Shown piece by piece: positions 25,884 to 35,088 of a DNA stretch of 64,000 nt. This DNA comes from CAZRXG01 sp964603985 (lineage in GTDB: Bacteria > Chloroflexota > Anaerolineae > Aggregatilineales > UBA3940): positions 1 to 64,000 of the forward strand of contig CAZRXG010000011.1 in NCBI GenBank assembly GCA_964603985.1, given 5' to 3'. The notes under the pieces are model-generated. The model was not told the origin of the DNA. It did not search any database and saw only the letters and a program-made list of their open reading frames with translations. Numbering within the stretch: position 1 is the stretch's first letter; each line of letters starts with the position of its first letter. Made by a program: the position numbers and the translations under genes.

Positions 25884-27008
25884 TCACGCAAAGCGTGCCA
25901 GCACTGCCAACGTCTGCTCGACCATGCGCGCCGGGCTGAAGCGTTCCAGGCCAGCGGTGGTGTTGGCTGCCAGTGCAGCCCGCCTGCCGGGCGCGAAGGC
26001 CGCCTCGATGGCCTCAGCCAGCGCCTCCACGTCGACGTGGGGCACCAGTAGCCCGTTGACGCCGTGCTCGACTACCTCCGGGCTGCCGCCTTTGTCGCCG
26101 GCGATGATGGGCGTCCCGGCGCTCAGCGACTCAAGCAGGACGTGCGGCAGGCCCTCGTAGCCGGAGTACAGCAGCGTGTAGTCAGCGGCGCGGAAGTAGC
26201 GCCACAGATCCTCGTGCGGCACGCGTCCCAGGAAGGTAACGCGCTCCTCCACGCCAAGCTGCCCGGCCAGCACTTCGAGCGCTGGGCGCATCGCCCCCTC
26301 GCCCGCGACGAGCAGCCGCACCCCCGCGACCCGCGCCAGCGCGTGCAGGGTGTGGTCGATGCCCTTCCAGGGGGTTAGCCGGGCGGCGGTCAGCAGCAGC
26401 GGGCCGCCGGGCAGACCGAGCGCGGCGCGGGCGTCGGCCTGCGTCTCAGGGAGGGCGTCCGGCGGCGGCTCCAGCGCGTTGTAGATCACGCTTACCCGCC
26501 CCGGCTCGACGCCCCAACCCAGCACCATCCGCCGCAGGTACTCGCCGGGCACGATGACATGGTCGAGGCGGCGGGCCTCGCGGGCGCGCAGGGCCTTGTT
26601 GGCCTCGACGGCGGGGCTATAACGCGCCACCTGGAAGCGGTCAACGTCGGTATCGGCCTCCACCCAGCCCCTGTTCACGGCGCGCTCCCAGGCCGGGTCG
26701 CCGACGATCTTGGCGACCCGGGGGCGGATCGCCGGGGGGAGCGGCAGTTCCAGGCTGTGGATGTAGGCCAGGTCGTGGCCGGGCCACAGCCGCCGCGCCG
26801 TGCGGTGGTAGTCCCACCGGCGGCGGAGGTAGCCCCGGCGCGGGATGCGCATCAGCGGGTAGGGGTAACCTTCGACCGGCGCGTCACCGAAGGCGAGCGC
26901 GGTCACGTGATGGCCCGCCGCCTGAAGCTCCGGCAGCAGGCGGTAGAGATAGGTGGCCGGGCCGCCCGGCTCAGGGTGAAAGATGCCTGAGGCGATCAAA
27001 ATGCGCAT
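25884..27008 (-). CDS. Glycosyltransferase family 4
   Basis: The 374-residue GT-B enzyme starts with MRILIASGIFHPEPGGPATYLYRLLPELQAAGH and has a donor domain with LLLTAARLTPWKGIDHTLHAL and the E-x7-E region LLYSGYEGLPHVLLESLSAGTPIIAGDKGGSPEVVEHG. It is monocistronic and some 4.5 kb from the main polysaccharide operon, separated by the permease and WD40-like genes, but likely belongs to the same pathway. The start is placed at the conserved N-terminus; an ATG 13 codons upstream is not supported. Confidence 0.88.
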   Translation of the reverse strand: MRILIASGIFHPEPGGPATYLYRLLPELQAAGHHVTALAFGDAPVEGYPYPLMRIPRRGYLRRRWDYHRTARRLWPGHDLAYIHSLELPLPPAIRPRVAKIVGDPAWERAVNRGWVEADTDVDRFQVARYSPAVEANKALRAREARRLDHVIVPGEYLRRMVLGWGVEPGRVSVIYNALEPPPDALPETQADARAALGLPGGPLLLTAARLTPWKGIDHTLHALARVAGVRLLVAGEGAMRPALEVLAGQLGVEERVTFLGRVPHEDLWRYFRAADYTLLYSGYEGLPHVLLESLSAGTPIIAGDKGGSPEVVEHGVNGLLVPHVDVEALAEAIEAAFAPGRRAALAANTTAGLERFSPARMVEQTLAVLARFA

Positions 27009-27093
27009 GTGTCTATGATCGGCAGACAAAAATCCGTGTAGTCCCAACGCGAGACGCTGCTTCCCCGGACAAAGTCAAGCGTTTATACTAGAT

Positions 27094-27324
27094 TTGCCGG
27101 AGAATGCCAATCGGGGCCGGGGGGTATTCCTGCTACAGGAGCAGGTCATACTGCGCCGGCTGGCGCACGACTTCGCCCGCAACGAGATCGTACCGGTCGC
27201 CGAGGAGCTTGACCGCGAGTACCCGGTTGAGAAGCTGATGCGCGACGTGAAGGTCTTCCAGATCTACGAGGGCACCGGCCAGATCCAGCGGGTGATCATC
27301 GTCCGCGAGCTGACGCGGGAGTAG
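27094..27324 (+). pseudogene. Acyl-CoA dehydrogenase remnant with the middle deleted
   Basis: The 76-residue frame joins an N-terminal acyl-CoA dehydrogenase piece (LRRLAHDFARNEIVPVAEELDRE) directly to the extreme C-terminus (YPVEKLMRDVKVFQIYEGTGQIQRVIIVREL). Full proteins have about 380 residues, so roughly 300 internal residues holding the FAD and substrate sites are gone. The frame is kept across the junction. It cannot be an active dehydrogenase. Confidence 0.85.
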
Positions 27325-27813
27325 GGGCGAACCCCGCGCGGCGGGGGCAGTTGTCTCCCCGCCTGCTCTGTTGTATCATGGTAATGCGTTTTCGATTTTT
27401 TGGGTGTTTAATGAATTTTTTAAGTGGGTAAGCTAGACAATTTACCAAAATTGGCTTATATTTAGATCAGGCCGGGGGCTATGCAATTCAGATCTGTCTT
27501 ATGCCTGGACAAGGGGCTTAAGCGTCGTGGGGTTTTTCCGGTCATTCCCACCCCCTCCGGGCCTTCGACCCACCGGCAATGGGCCAACAACCAACGTCAC
27601 AAACACGAGTGAAAACTGCCTTATCTTATATTCCCGTACATCCCTTGCCAGCGTGCTCGACTGCCTGACTCCTGAAGATTCTATGTAAATCCCGGTCTGT
27701 TATTTGGGTTTGGCCGAGCCATAATTGTGATCATCAAACAACGTTCCCGTTGTATACTCTGATCGGATGCCCACGTCCGGTCGGGTTGCTACCGAACAGG
27801 AACGAGGCTCACA
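27325..27813. other. Gene-poor AT-rich intergenic region
   Basis: Nearly 490 bases lie between two pseudogenes. The part from 27370 to 27470 is strongly AT-rich compared with its surroundings. I see no tRNA, repeat or credible coding frame. Confidence 0.5.
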
Positions 27814-28833
27814 ATGGCAGTTGGAACCACCACGACAGAGGTGCTGGTGGTCGGCCCAGGCATGGCCGGGGTGATGGCCTCGCGCGTCCTCAAATAACAG
27901 TATACCCACGTGACGGTGGTGTAAAAGAACGACCGGGTCGGCGGCAGGCTGGCGACCTGCGCAGTCGGCCCCGGCCTGGCCGACTGCGGCGCGCAGTTCT
28001 TCACGGCGCGCAGCGATACGTTCCAGGCCTGGGTCGATCAATGGCTGGCCGATGAGCTGGTCTACCGGTGGTCGACGGGCTGGAGCGACGGCAGCGTCAG
28101 CCCTACCATGTCGGACGGACACCCGCGCTACGTGGCGTGGGATGGCATGCAATCCCTGGCCGAGCACCTGGCCGGGGAGCTGGAGATCCACCTCGACGTA
28201 GAGCTGGCGTCGGTGGCGCTGGCCGAAGGCGGGTGGCAGTCCGAGGCGCAGGACGGGCGGGTCTACACCAGCCAGGCGCTTCTGCTGACGCCGCCCGTAC
28301 CCGAATCGCTGGCGCTGCTGGACGCCGGTCGGGTTGGCCTGTCGCACCGTGACCGTAGAACTTTGGGGTCTATCCGCTATGGTTCCTCGCTGACCGGTTT
28401 GTTCTGGGTCGAGGGGGCGGTCAAGCTGCCGGAACCGGGCGCGGTCCAGCGTCCCTACCGGCCCATCAACTGGATCGCCGACAACCGGCGCAAGGGCATC
28501 TCGCCCGACGCCACCACCATCACCGTGCAGGCCGACCCGGGGTACAGTCGGGAGATGCAGGACTTCTCGGACGAGGAAGTGTTGGCCGTGCTTCAGGCGA
28601 GCATCGAGCCGTACATGCACCCGACGGCCACCGTCCAGGCGGCGCACCTGTGGCGTTGGCAGTACGCCGTGCCGACGACGCTGCACGCCGACCCCCTGCT
28701 GGTGGCCACCGATCTCCCGCCCCTGGTCTTCGCCGGTGACGCCTTCGGCAGCCCCCACGTCGAGGGGGCGGTGCTCTCCGGGCTGGCGGCGGGTGAACTG
28801 CTGGCGGCGACCATCACCGCGTTGGGCGATTAG
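27814..28833 (+). pseudogene. Renalase-like NAD(P)/FAD amine oxidoreductase with two in-frame stops
   Basis: Read from the ATG at 27814 (GAGG 7 nt upstream), the frame encodes EVLVVGPGMAGVMASRVLK, the FAD Rossmann loop, then TAA (27895-27897), QYTHVTVV, a second TAA (27922-27924) and KNDRVGGRLATCAVGPGLADCGAQFFTARS onward to a complete C-terminus with PLVFAGDAFGSPHVEGAVLSGLAAGELLA. The second stop replaces the Glu that binds the FAD ribose (VVEK in relatives); the first could be a Glu or Gln codon. Everything else matches renalase/FAD-dependent amine oxidoreductases of about 330 residues. A downstream internal start (28108) would lack the FAD site. Confidence 0.85.
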
Positions 28834-28903
28834 CGAGCGCTCCCTCCGGCCGAGAGCCGGGATGGGAGTGGTGACCCGTTAAATAAGCCCAGGCAAGAAT
28901 GAA

Positions 28904-28930
28904 CCCACTACCTCGTTATCTGGTAGTGGG
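28904..28930. terminator. Stem-loop after the renalase-like gene
   Basis: CCCACTACC (28904-28912) and GGTAGTGGG (28922-28930) form a perfect 9-bp stem with a 9-nt loop about 70 nt after the stop. There is no T run, so termination is only probable. Confidence 0.4.
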
Positions 28931-29025
28931 CCGGTGAGTGGGGTTTGACCGGTAAGAGGGGGTCTTATCGGTGACCTCGGCTCCGGTTGCACAAAAACCT
29001 ACCGCAGTACACTTCCACCCCTTCG

Positions 29026-29307
29026 CTATTCTTTAGCCGGGATCGGCCCCGGCCAATCCACACCCCCGCCGTGCTCCGGTCGAGGCACCAATACCATGTG
29101 TGGGCCGCTCATCGTCAGTACCAGGACGTGGTGGGGCAATCGACGGCGGTTGGCCGCAGGAATCTCTTTTGTGCCGTTCTTCTTCCTGTCTTCCGGCACC
29201 GACGAGTGGTGCCCATTACCGTTCTCGCCCTGACGTATGCGTCCGCAATCAGCATCCTCGACAACCGGGGCAACCGGCTTATCTGCCTTCTTGAGTAATC
29301 CCAACAT
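29026..29307 (-). CDS. Small hypothetical protein
   Basis: This 93-residue frame is not recognised. It starts MLGLLKKADKPVAPVVEDADC, is hydrophilic and ends with a Pro/Gly-rich tail (PEHGGGVDWPGPIPAKE). A strong Shine-Dalgarno (AGGAGGAAAAGAAC before the ATG) and a TATGAT -10-like sequence further upstream support expression. There is no signal peptide or membrane helix. It lies between the renalase-like pseudogene (convergent) and the NB-ARC regulator (same strand, upstream). Confidence 0.45.
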   Translation of the reverse strand: MLGLLKKADKPVAPVVEDADCGRIRQGENGNGHHSSVPEDRKKNGTKEIPAANRRRLPHHVLVLTMSGPHMVLVPRPEHGGGVDWPGPIPAKE

Positions 29308-29419
29308 GTTCTTTTCCTCCTGCCATCACAGTGTTCATCTTGACTGTATCATACGGCAGGAGGGTGGTAGTTGTGATCACCCAAAGGTGGTAGATCGCGG
29401 GAGTAAGGGGGGGTATTTT

Positions 29420-32038
29420 CTAGATCAGACCTAACTCCGCGGCCTCGGCGACCGCCTGCGTGCGGCTGCTCACCCCTAATTTCTGGTAGATATGCCGGGT
29501 GTGTACCTTGATCGTGCCCACCGAGAGCACCAGATGATCGGCAACCTCCCGGTTGGTCATGCCCGCCGCCACCAGGGCCAGGACCTCCAGCTCGCGCTCG
29601 GTGAGCGGTTCGACCAGGGCCAGGTTGGCCTGGCTCTGAGTGTCAGGTGCTTCCGGCTCGGCGATCTGGTAGATGGTCACATCCATGTCCAGCTTCGATC
29701 CACGTTCCCATGCCTGGGCGTAGGTGTCACTATCAAGGCGGTTTTTCAGGTCGGCCTGGATGCGATTCAGATACTCCCAGCGCTCCATCCAGTTTTTACA
29801 ATGATCCGGGATCTGCTGCGCGAGGGCCAGCAGCTCGACGGCACCTACCGGATTGCCTTCGTGGTACCTGGCTGCGGCTTCTAACGCCAGGACTATCGAT
29901 CCGGCTGTTGGGTCGTCGTGGGGCTTCCAGAACAGGTTTTTGTGGTTACCCCGCACCGCTGCAAAGTCACCCAGCCCACAGGCCGCGAACGAAAATCCGG
30001 CCTGGGTGAGCGGATCAATATACGCCAGGAAGGAACGCTCGCCGATGGCCTGTGATTGTTGGGCAAGCTCCATTCCGGCTTCATAATCCTCTTCCACCAG
30101 GCAGGCCAGCGCCGAGAGTATTCCCAGTGCACTGAGCTCCCCTTCCAGGTGGTTAACCCGGCGGGAGAGATCGAGGATCTCTTGAGCAATCTCGCGAGCC
30201 TCTTTAAATTGCCCTTTACTCAGTGTTATCAGGCCAAGCGTGATCAGGCTGGTGACGATCCCCTTGATGCTGCGATATTCCCGCAGGATGTCGGCAGCCT
30301 GCCGAATATAGCCCTCAGCCTCCTGGTACTGGTGCAAATTGTAGTATGTGTACCCTAAATTCAACAGCACCCAGGCGGCCCCATGCCGGTCACCCATCTC
30401 CTGCCGGATGCTCAGGCTCTGGTGTTGGTGCGCCAATCCCTCCTCGATCTGCCCCAGGCTCAAGTCACCCGACCCCAGCCAGGCGAGCACGTCGGCTTCG
30501 TAGAATGGGGCGTCCAGCTCTCTAAATCTGCCAAGCGCCTCTCTCATTGGCGCCGCAGCTTCTTGCGCTATCTGCACGAAAAGAGAGCGTGGCTCTCGTT
30601 TGAGGCTCATCATTGCCACGATGCCCAGCAGATACAGGCAGAACGCCTCATCTTCCGGCGACTCGTGCTCTCTGGCGACGGCCAGGCAGTGCTCAAGCTC
30701 GGCCTTGAGATCTGACTGGTGCTCGATTCCACCAAACGCGATCATGCGTATAATCTGCGCCTGGATCTGGCTCTTGAGGAGCGGCGAGCCGTCGAGGTTG
30801 TCGAGCGCCAGACGAAGCAGTTTAATGCCAAGCTGGTATTGGGTGCGCATATCGCAGTAGAGGCTCAGGTTTTCCATTGCCTCTCGGATGGTCTCGCAGG
30901 ACTGAGCCTCGACGGCCCATTCCCAGGCTTTGCGAATGTTCTCGATATCGCACTCGATTTCATCCAGGGCGGCCATCTGTTCGGGAGATTTGAGCGGGGC
31001 CGTTTGCAGCATCTCCATAAAGAACTGCATGTGACGGTCACGCAGAGCCGATTCGGTATCCTGGGCATACTGGCGCAGCAGCTCGTGAATCGTGTATCGC
31101 CCATCGGCGTTCAGGTGGATCAGCGATTTATTGACCAGCATCGCCAGCGTTTGAAACGATGCCCCCGCGACGGCTCCCGCCGCCTCGCGCGTGAACCCAC
31201 CACAAAAAACCGTCAGCCTTTGGAATACTTCGCGCTCATCTTCGGTGAGCAGTTGCAGCGAGTGATTGAACACCTCGCGCATACTGCGATGACGTTCCGC
31301 GACGTTGCGGTGGGTTGAGGTCAGAATGTCGATGTTCCTGCGGATCTCCGCGGCGATGTCTGCCGGAGTCAGGGCATTGACCCACCCGGCGGACAGCTCA
31401 ATCGCCAGCGGCATGCCGTCCACCAACCGGCAGATCTGGATCACACTCTCCATGTCCAGGGTGTCGGGACGCCTGACCTGCCCCGCCCGGTCGAGAAACA
31501 ACTGCACGGCGTCGGTTTCCTCCGGGCGCTCGTTCCCGTTCGGCAGAGTCATTCCCTCGACGCGGCGCACCCACTCCTCTTGCAGGTTAAGTGCCTCGCG
31601 GGACGTGACCAGCAGTTTGACCCCCGGGGCGTGGCTCACAATGTCGCTGAGCAGCGGGGCACAGTTGAGCAGGTGCTCAAAGCTGTCGACCACCAACAGC
31701 AGGCGTTTTTCCTTCAGGTACTTGAGGAACTCCTGTTTGGGCTCGTATGGTTCTTGCTGTGCCTCAAACGGTGTGGCGTCGATCATCGCTGCGACAATGT
31801 CGTCGGTCGCCCACACCGTAGCCAGCGGCACAAAATAAATCCCATCGGGGAAATGATCGGCCACCCGCTGGGCGACCTCGATGCCGAGGCGTGTTTTGCC
31901 GACCCCACCCGGTCCAACCAGCGTCAGCAGGCGGCAGTCCGGGTCGGTTAACAGGTTGATGATCTCGTCGATTTCGTCTACCCGCCCGATAAACGACGTA
32001 TGGGGGGTAGGAATATTGGCGTTGATCACCGCTTCCAC
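29420..32038 (-). CDS. STAND-type (NB-ARC/TPR) transcriptional regulator with LuxR helix-turn-helix
   Basis: The 872-residue protein has an N-terminal NTPase with P-loop GPGGVGKT (residues 42-49), Walker B LLLVVDSFE and sensor KLLVTSRE, a winged-helix stretch, a TPR-rich middle (for example WVLLNLGYTYYNLHQYQEAEGYIRQAADIL) and a C-terminal LuxR DNA-binding domain (LTERELEVLALVAAGMTNREVADHLVLSVGTIKVHTRHIY). STAND regulators bind a ligand, exchange ADP for ATP, oligomerize and activate transcription. The GTG start has GAGGG 5 nt upstream. Target genes are not evident; the renalase/small-protein side and the beta-lactamase-like gene are neighbours. Confidence 0.9.
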   Translation of the reverse strand: MEAVINANIPTPHTSFIGRVDEIDEIINLLTDPDCRLLTLVGPGGVGKTRLGIEVAQRVADHFPDGIYFVPLATVWATDDIVAAMIDATPFEAQQEPYEPKQEFLKYLKEKRLLLVVDSFEHLLNCAPLLSDIVSHAPGVKLLVTSREALNLQEEWVRRVEGMTLPNGNERPEETDAVQLFLDRAGQVRRPDTLDMESVIQICRLVDGMPLAIELSAGWVNALTPADIAAEIRRNIDILTSTHRNVAERHRSMREVFNHSLQLLTEDEREVFQRLTVFCGGFTREAAGAVAGASFQTLAMLVNKSLIHLNADGRYTIHELLRQYAQDTESALRDRHMQFFMEMLQTAPLKSPEQMAALDEIECDIENIRKAWEWAVEAQSCETIREAMENLSLYCDMRTQYQLGIKLLRLALDNLDGSPLLKSQIQAQIIRMIAFGGIEHQSDLKAELEHCLAVAREHESPEDEAFCLYLLGIVAMMSLKREPRSLFVQIAQEAAAPMREALGRFRELDAPFYEADVLAWLGSGDLSLGQIEEGLAHQHQSLSIRQEMGDRHGAAWVLLNLGYTYYNLHQYQEAEGYIRQAADILREYRSIKGIVTSLITLGLITLSKGQFKEAREIAQEILDLSRRVNHLEGELSALGILSALACLVEEDYEAGMELAQQSQAIGERSFLAYIDPLTQAGFSFAACGLGDFAAVRGNHKNLFWKPHDDPTAGSIVLALEAAARYHEGNPVGAVELLALAQQIPDHCKNWMERWEYLNRIQADLKNRLDSDTYAQAWERGSKLDMDVTIYQIAEPEAPDTQSQANLALVEPLTERELEVLALVAAGMTNREVADHLVLSVGTIKVHTRHIYQKLGVSSRTQAVAEAAELGLI

Positions 32039-32220
32039 ATCACCCTCAACTCATGCTACAACTGAAGCTCGAACCCTCTGTTTAATTATATATCAGATGC
32101 CCAAAAACCACGCACTCTGGCCCCCCGGCAGCGCCTGCGGGTTTTGTTTTGCCGCCGTTGACAGCCCCCAAATGCGAATGGTGTGGGTGACAAACGGTCT
32201 CCATCACCACATCGTCAAAA

Positions 32221-32246
32221 CCCTGCCAGAAGCCACTCTGGCAGGG
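32221..32246 (-). repeat. Hairpin repeat copy 1, terminator of the beta-lactamase-like gene
   Basis: CCCTGCCAGA, 6-nt loop, TCTGGCAGGG. Read on the minus strand it is preceded by a tRNA-3'-end-like stretch ending CCGACCCTAC and followed by a TTTT-rich tail. It lies about 95 nt past the stop of the gene ending at 32341. The surrounding intergenic region 32039-32340 holds nothing else I can support. Confidence 0.8.
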
Positions 32247-32340
32247 TCAATGTGGTTCGAAGTAGGGTCGGGGGGACTCATGCCGACCCGCTTTTGGGGC
32301 TGCGTGGTTGGTTATAAACAATCCACCTGCAATCCTATTA

Positions 32341-34173
32341 TTATCCCAGCACGCCTATTGAGATCGCATATACCAGGGTAACCACCGTGATCGCGGTGAA
32401 TATCCCCCGGTCAAGGGGCTTTCCCTCTCCTCGCCGCCACTGCTGCACCGCAAGGGCGGCCATCGCCAGAGTAAAAGCGCCCATCAGGTAGGCGGTCGCC
32501 GCGAACAGCTTTCTTACCTGGGGAGAAAAGTCAAACAGCGTCTGGAACACGTTGCCCCCAAATGCCGCCCCGATCAGCCCCGTCATGATCAGGTTTGCCA
32601 CGAATGCGCCAACGGCTAACCATCTGGCCCATTTGATCGAGCCGGGAAGGGCTTCACCTTTGCGTCTTCCACGCAGGGCCACGATCAACCAGGTGATCAG
32701 CAGGAGAAGCAGCAGGATCAGACTTACCATATACACGAGCATGGGGGCGCTCGACGTGGTCGCCATGGGGGTTGGTAAGCCGTTACTGGCAAGGATGTGG
32801 TAGATCTCGCCGTGCAGCATGAACTGGCCAGGGAGGTTGTTGAAATCGTCGACCGTGCCGACCATGACCAGATCCAGCGGTGGGTAGTATTCAACCCACG
32901 CCCCATTAGACCCCATCAGGTACGTGACCGGCCCCTCAGCGGTCGGGAAGACGATCAGCCCCGACGCATAGGAAATGCCCTTGATACCCTCAGGTACGGC
33001 CAGCATCTCGTCGAGTGTATCGGCCCGCCGGAAGAGCTCACCGGCCATCAGCGCCCTGGCAAACGTGTGCAGGTCGTCCAGCGTCGAGACGACTCCGCCG
33101 CCACCCCAGTCAAAGGAGAAATCCACCCCGCCGCTGATCGACGGCTCACCCCAGGCCCAGACATCGGCGAGCTGCTTTTCGTAAGGCGCGGTCGGAGGGT
33201 CCGTTGCGCCGACCAGATAGGTGTCGTCCATACCCAGCGGATCGAAGATCCGGGTTCGCAGCTCGTGATGGAGGCTGTTGCCCGTCACGCTCTCGATGGC
33301 CAGCCCCAGCAAAGTGTAATTCGTATCGCTGTAGTGGAATCCTTCCCCCGGCTCCCACAGGGCGTTTTCGTTCATCCCGGCCAGGTAGAAGTTCAGCAGC
33401 CCGGCCATCCTGTCATTGGGGTCGGCCTGCCACGCGGCATAATCCCATGCGGCCCACTTGTGCCTGAACAGATAATCATCCGGGTTGCAGCCCGCCGGAA
33501 TGCCCTCCAGCGTGCAGTTGACCAGCGGCGAAAGCCCGTATTCTTCGTCAAATGCCACAATCCCAACCAGCGAGTCGGGTGCTGCGCCGTCGGCGGTGCC
33601 CGGCATCAGCGATACCGGGTTATCCACCCCATCGAAAAACAGGTCGCGCAGCCCGGAGGTGTGGGTCAGCAAGTGCCGCAGCGTGATCGCGTCGGCATAC
33701 GAAACGCCATCTATACGGTGAAGATCCTCGACGACCTCCGGCGGGAGGACGTTCAATTCCGCCAGGGTCGCATCGATCCCCTGCTCCCCGAATGCGCCCT
33801 CCTCTGCCATCTGGTAGATGACCACCGCCGTCATCGACTTCGCCACACTGGCGATGAAGAACTGCCAATCGGTTGTCATTGGCTCTTGTGTATCTGATCG
33901 AGCGATGCCCGCCGCACCCTTGTAGGTAAAGTCGACGGTAGGCGCGTCGATGTAGAGCAGCACGTGCCGGTCGATCTCGCCGTCCCGGTTGCGGGCGGCG
34001 CCGTCCAGGGCAGCCTCGATCTCCGTCACTGCCTGCCGTTCGTCAAACGATTGGGCGCTGCCTGTGACGCACCCGTTGAGTGCCGGGATGATGGCAAGCA
34101 GCAGTGCGATTCGGTAGAGAGTCCCCACCTGAAAGCGTTGAGTATTGGACGCCGGTTTCATCGTATTCTCCAT
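32341..34173 (-). CDS. Class C beta-lactamase-like serine hydrolase, lipoprotein with C-terminal membrane helices
   Basis: The 610-residue protein has a lipobox (ALNGC, Cys35), a serine beta-lactamase/penicillin-binding fold with S109-x-x-K112 (FIASVAKSM) and the Tyr motif HYSDTNYTLLG, and about four membrane helices in the last 130 residues (LVYMVSLILLLLLLITWLIVAL onward). This architecture is common among beta-lactamase-related esterases and peptidases of unknown substrate rather than resistance enzymes. Start at 34173 or at 34161 (GGAG about 8 nt upstream). It is bounded on both sides by copies of the hairpin repeat. Confidence 0.85.
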   Translation of the reverse strand: MENTMKPASNTQRFQVGTLYRIALLLAIIPALNGCVTGSAQSFDERQAVTEIEAALDGAARNRDGEIDRHVLLYIDAPTVDFTYKGAAGIARSDTQEPMTTDWQFFIASVAKSMTAVVIYQMAEEGAFGEQGIDATLAELNVLPPEVVEDLHRIDGVSYADAITLRHLLTHTSGLRDLFFDGVDNPVSLMPGTADGAAPDSLVGIVAFDEEYGLSPLVNCTLEGIPAGCNPDDYLFRHKWAAWDYAAWQADPNDRMAGLLNFYLAGMNENALWEPGEGFHYSDTNYTLLGLAIESVTGNSLHHELRTRIFDPLGMDDTYLVGATDPPTAPYEKQLADVWAWGEPSISGGVDFSFDWGGGGVVSTLDDLHTFARALMAGELFRRADTLDEMLAVPEGIKGISYASGLIVFPTAEGPVTYLMGSNGAWVEYYPPLDLVMVGTVDDFNNLPGQFMLHGEIYHILASNGLPTPMATTSSAPMLVYMVSLILLLLLLITWLIVALRGRRKGEALPGSIKWARWLAVGAFVANLIMTGLIGAAFGGNVFQTLFDFSPQVRKLFAATAYLMGAFTLAMAALAVQQWRRGEGKPLDRGIFTAITVVTLVYAISIGVLG

Positions 34174-34294
34174 CCTACCTTTTTGTTTTCCAGAGGCTCC
34201 TGATCTTTATACGTGGGGACCGGCGCAGGGTTGTGAAAAAGCAAACAAGGAACTCCGCACATGGTAGTCTGATCCGGGGAAGCCAAAATGAAAA

Positions 34295-34320
34295 CCCTGT
34301 CAGAATTTTCTCTGACAGGG
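34295..34320 (-). repeat. Hairpin repeat copy 2
   Basis: CCCTGTCAGA, 6-nt loop, TCTGACAGGG, followed on the minus strand by TTTTCATTTT. It lies about 60 nt past the stop of the methyltransferase-like gene ending at 34382. Upstream on the minus strand is a CCACCCTACAC motif shared with other copies. Confidence 0.8.
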
Positions 34321-34381
34321 TCATCATAGCTCGTGTAGGGTGGCAGGGAACTGACAGACTCTATGCTGATGATAATGACCT

Positions 34382-35086
34382 CTACCAGATACCAGGCAAC
34401 AAGCGGTGACGTGTCCGCTGCGCGTACTCTGCGTAACCAGGAAGCTGCTGCAACAGCATCCGGTCTTCCAGGGCGGTCCGTACTACAAACAATCCACTCA
34501 ATAGACCGGCTGGTATCAGCGCCCACCATGATCCCAGTGCCAGGGGCAGACCAAGCACACCTAAAATGACGCCAGCATACATTGGATGCCGGACAATCCG
34601 ATAGGGGCCCTTGGCGACTACCCGATGATTACGGTCTTCCTGAATACGTCCCACGCCACTTGCGAAGGTGTTTGTCCGAAACACCCACGGTAGAACAGCA
34701 CCGGGCACCCCCAACAGGAGCCAACCGGTAATGCGTGCTGGCAACGGCACAGCGGACCAGCCCCACCGCCCGCTGTCCAACGTAGACACAACCATCAGCC
34801 CCAGTTCTAATATCACCATCAGTGGTATGATGATCTGTTCATAGGGTTCGTTGTGTGGATCAGCATCCTGCTGGCGTTCACGGACCAGGTCGGGATCGAC
34901 CGCAGCGAGCCAGCCGACTAACGCCAGGCTGTACAGAGTAAACACACCCAGGAAGATCCACCCGGCCCACCAGGTCCAGCGCCCGGCGAGCAGCGCCATT
35001 GACCCAACCAACAGCCCTAGTATAAAGACAACCTTCAGGAGACTGGTGAAACCAAATAGACCATCGGAAGATTTGTTGTGGTTCAT
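34382..35086 (-). CDS. Isoprenylcysteine carboxyl methyltransferase (ICMT)-like membrane protein, copy A
   Basis: The 234-residue protein has five membrane helices and the ICMT/phospholipid methyltransferase C-terminal signature: GPYRIVRHPMYAGVILGVLGLPLALGSWW, then ALEDRMLLQQLPGYAEYAQRTRHRLLPGIW. The His-Pro and Arg-Glu-Asp elements bind SAM in this family. Bacterial members methylate lipids or small thiols; the substrate here is unknown. It starts 2 nt after the stop of copy B on the same strand and is clearly its paralog. Confidence 0.85.
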   Translation of the reverse strand: MNHNKSSDGLFGFTSLLKVVFILGLLVGSMALLAGRWTWWAGWIFLGVFTLYSLALVGWLAAVDPDLVRERQQDADPHNEPYEQIIIPLMVILELGLMVVSTLDSGRWGWSAVPLPARITGWLLLGVPGAVLPWVFRTNTFASGVGRIQEDRNHRVVAKGPYRIVRHPMYAGVILGVLGLPLALGSWWALIPAGLLSGLFVVRTALEDRMLLQQLPGYAEYAQRTRHRLLPGIW

Positions 35087-35088
35087 GG

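Noticed and set aside
22479..27924. Reassignment of TAG or TAA to glutamate
   Set aside because: Many intact genes in the window end at TAG or TAA with sensible C-termini, so the codons act as stops.
32341..34173. Antibiotic-resistance beta-lactamase
   Set aside because: The fold is class C-like but the lipoprotein anchor and C-terminal membrane helices match beta-lactamase-related hydrolases of other function.
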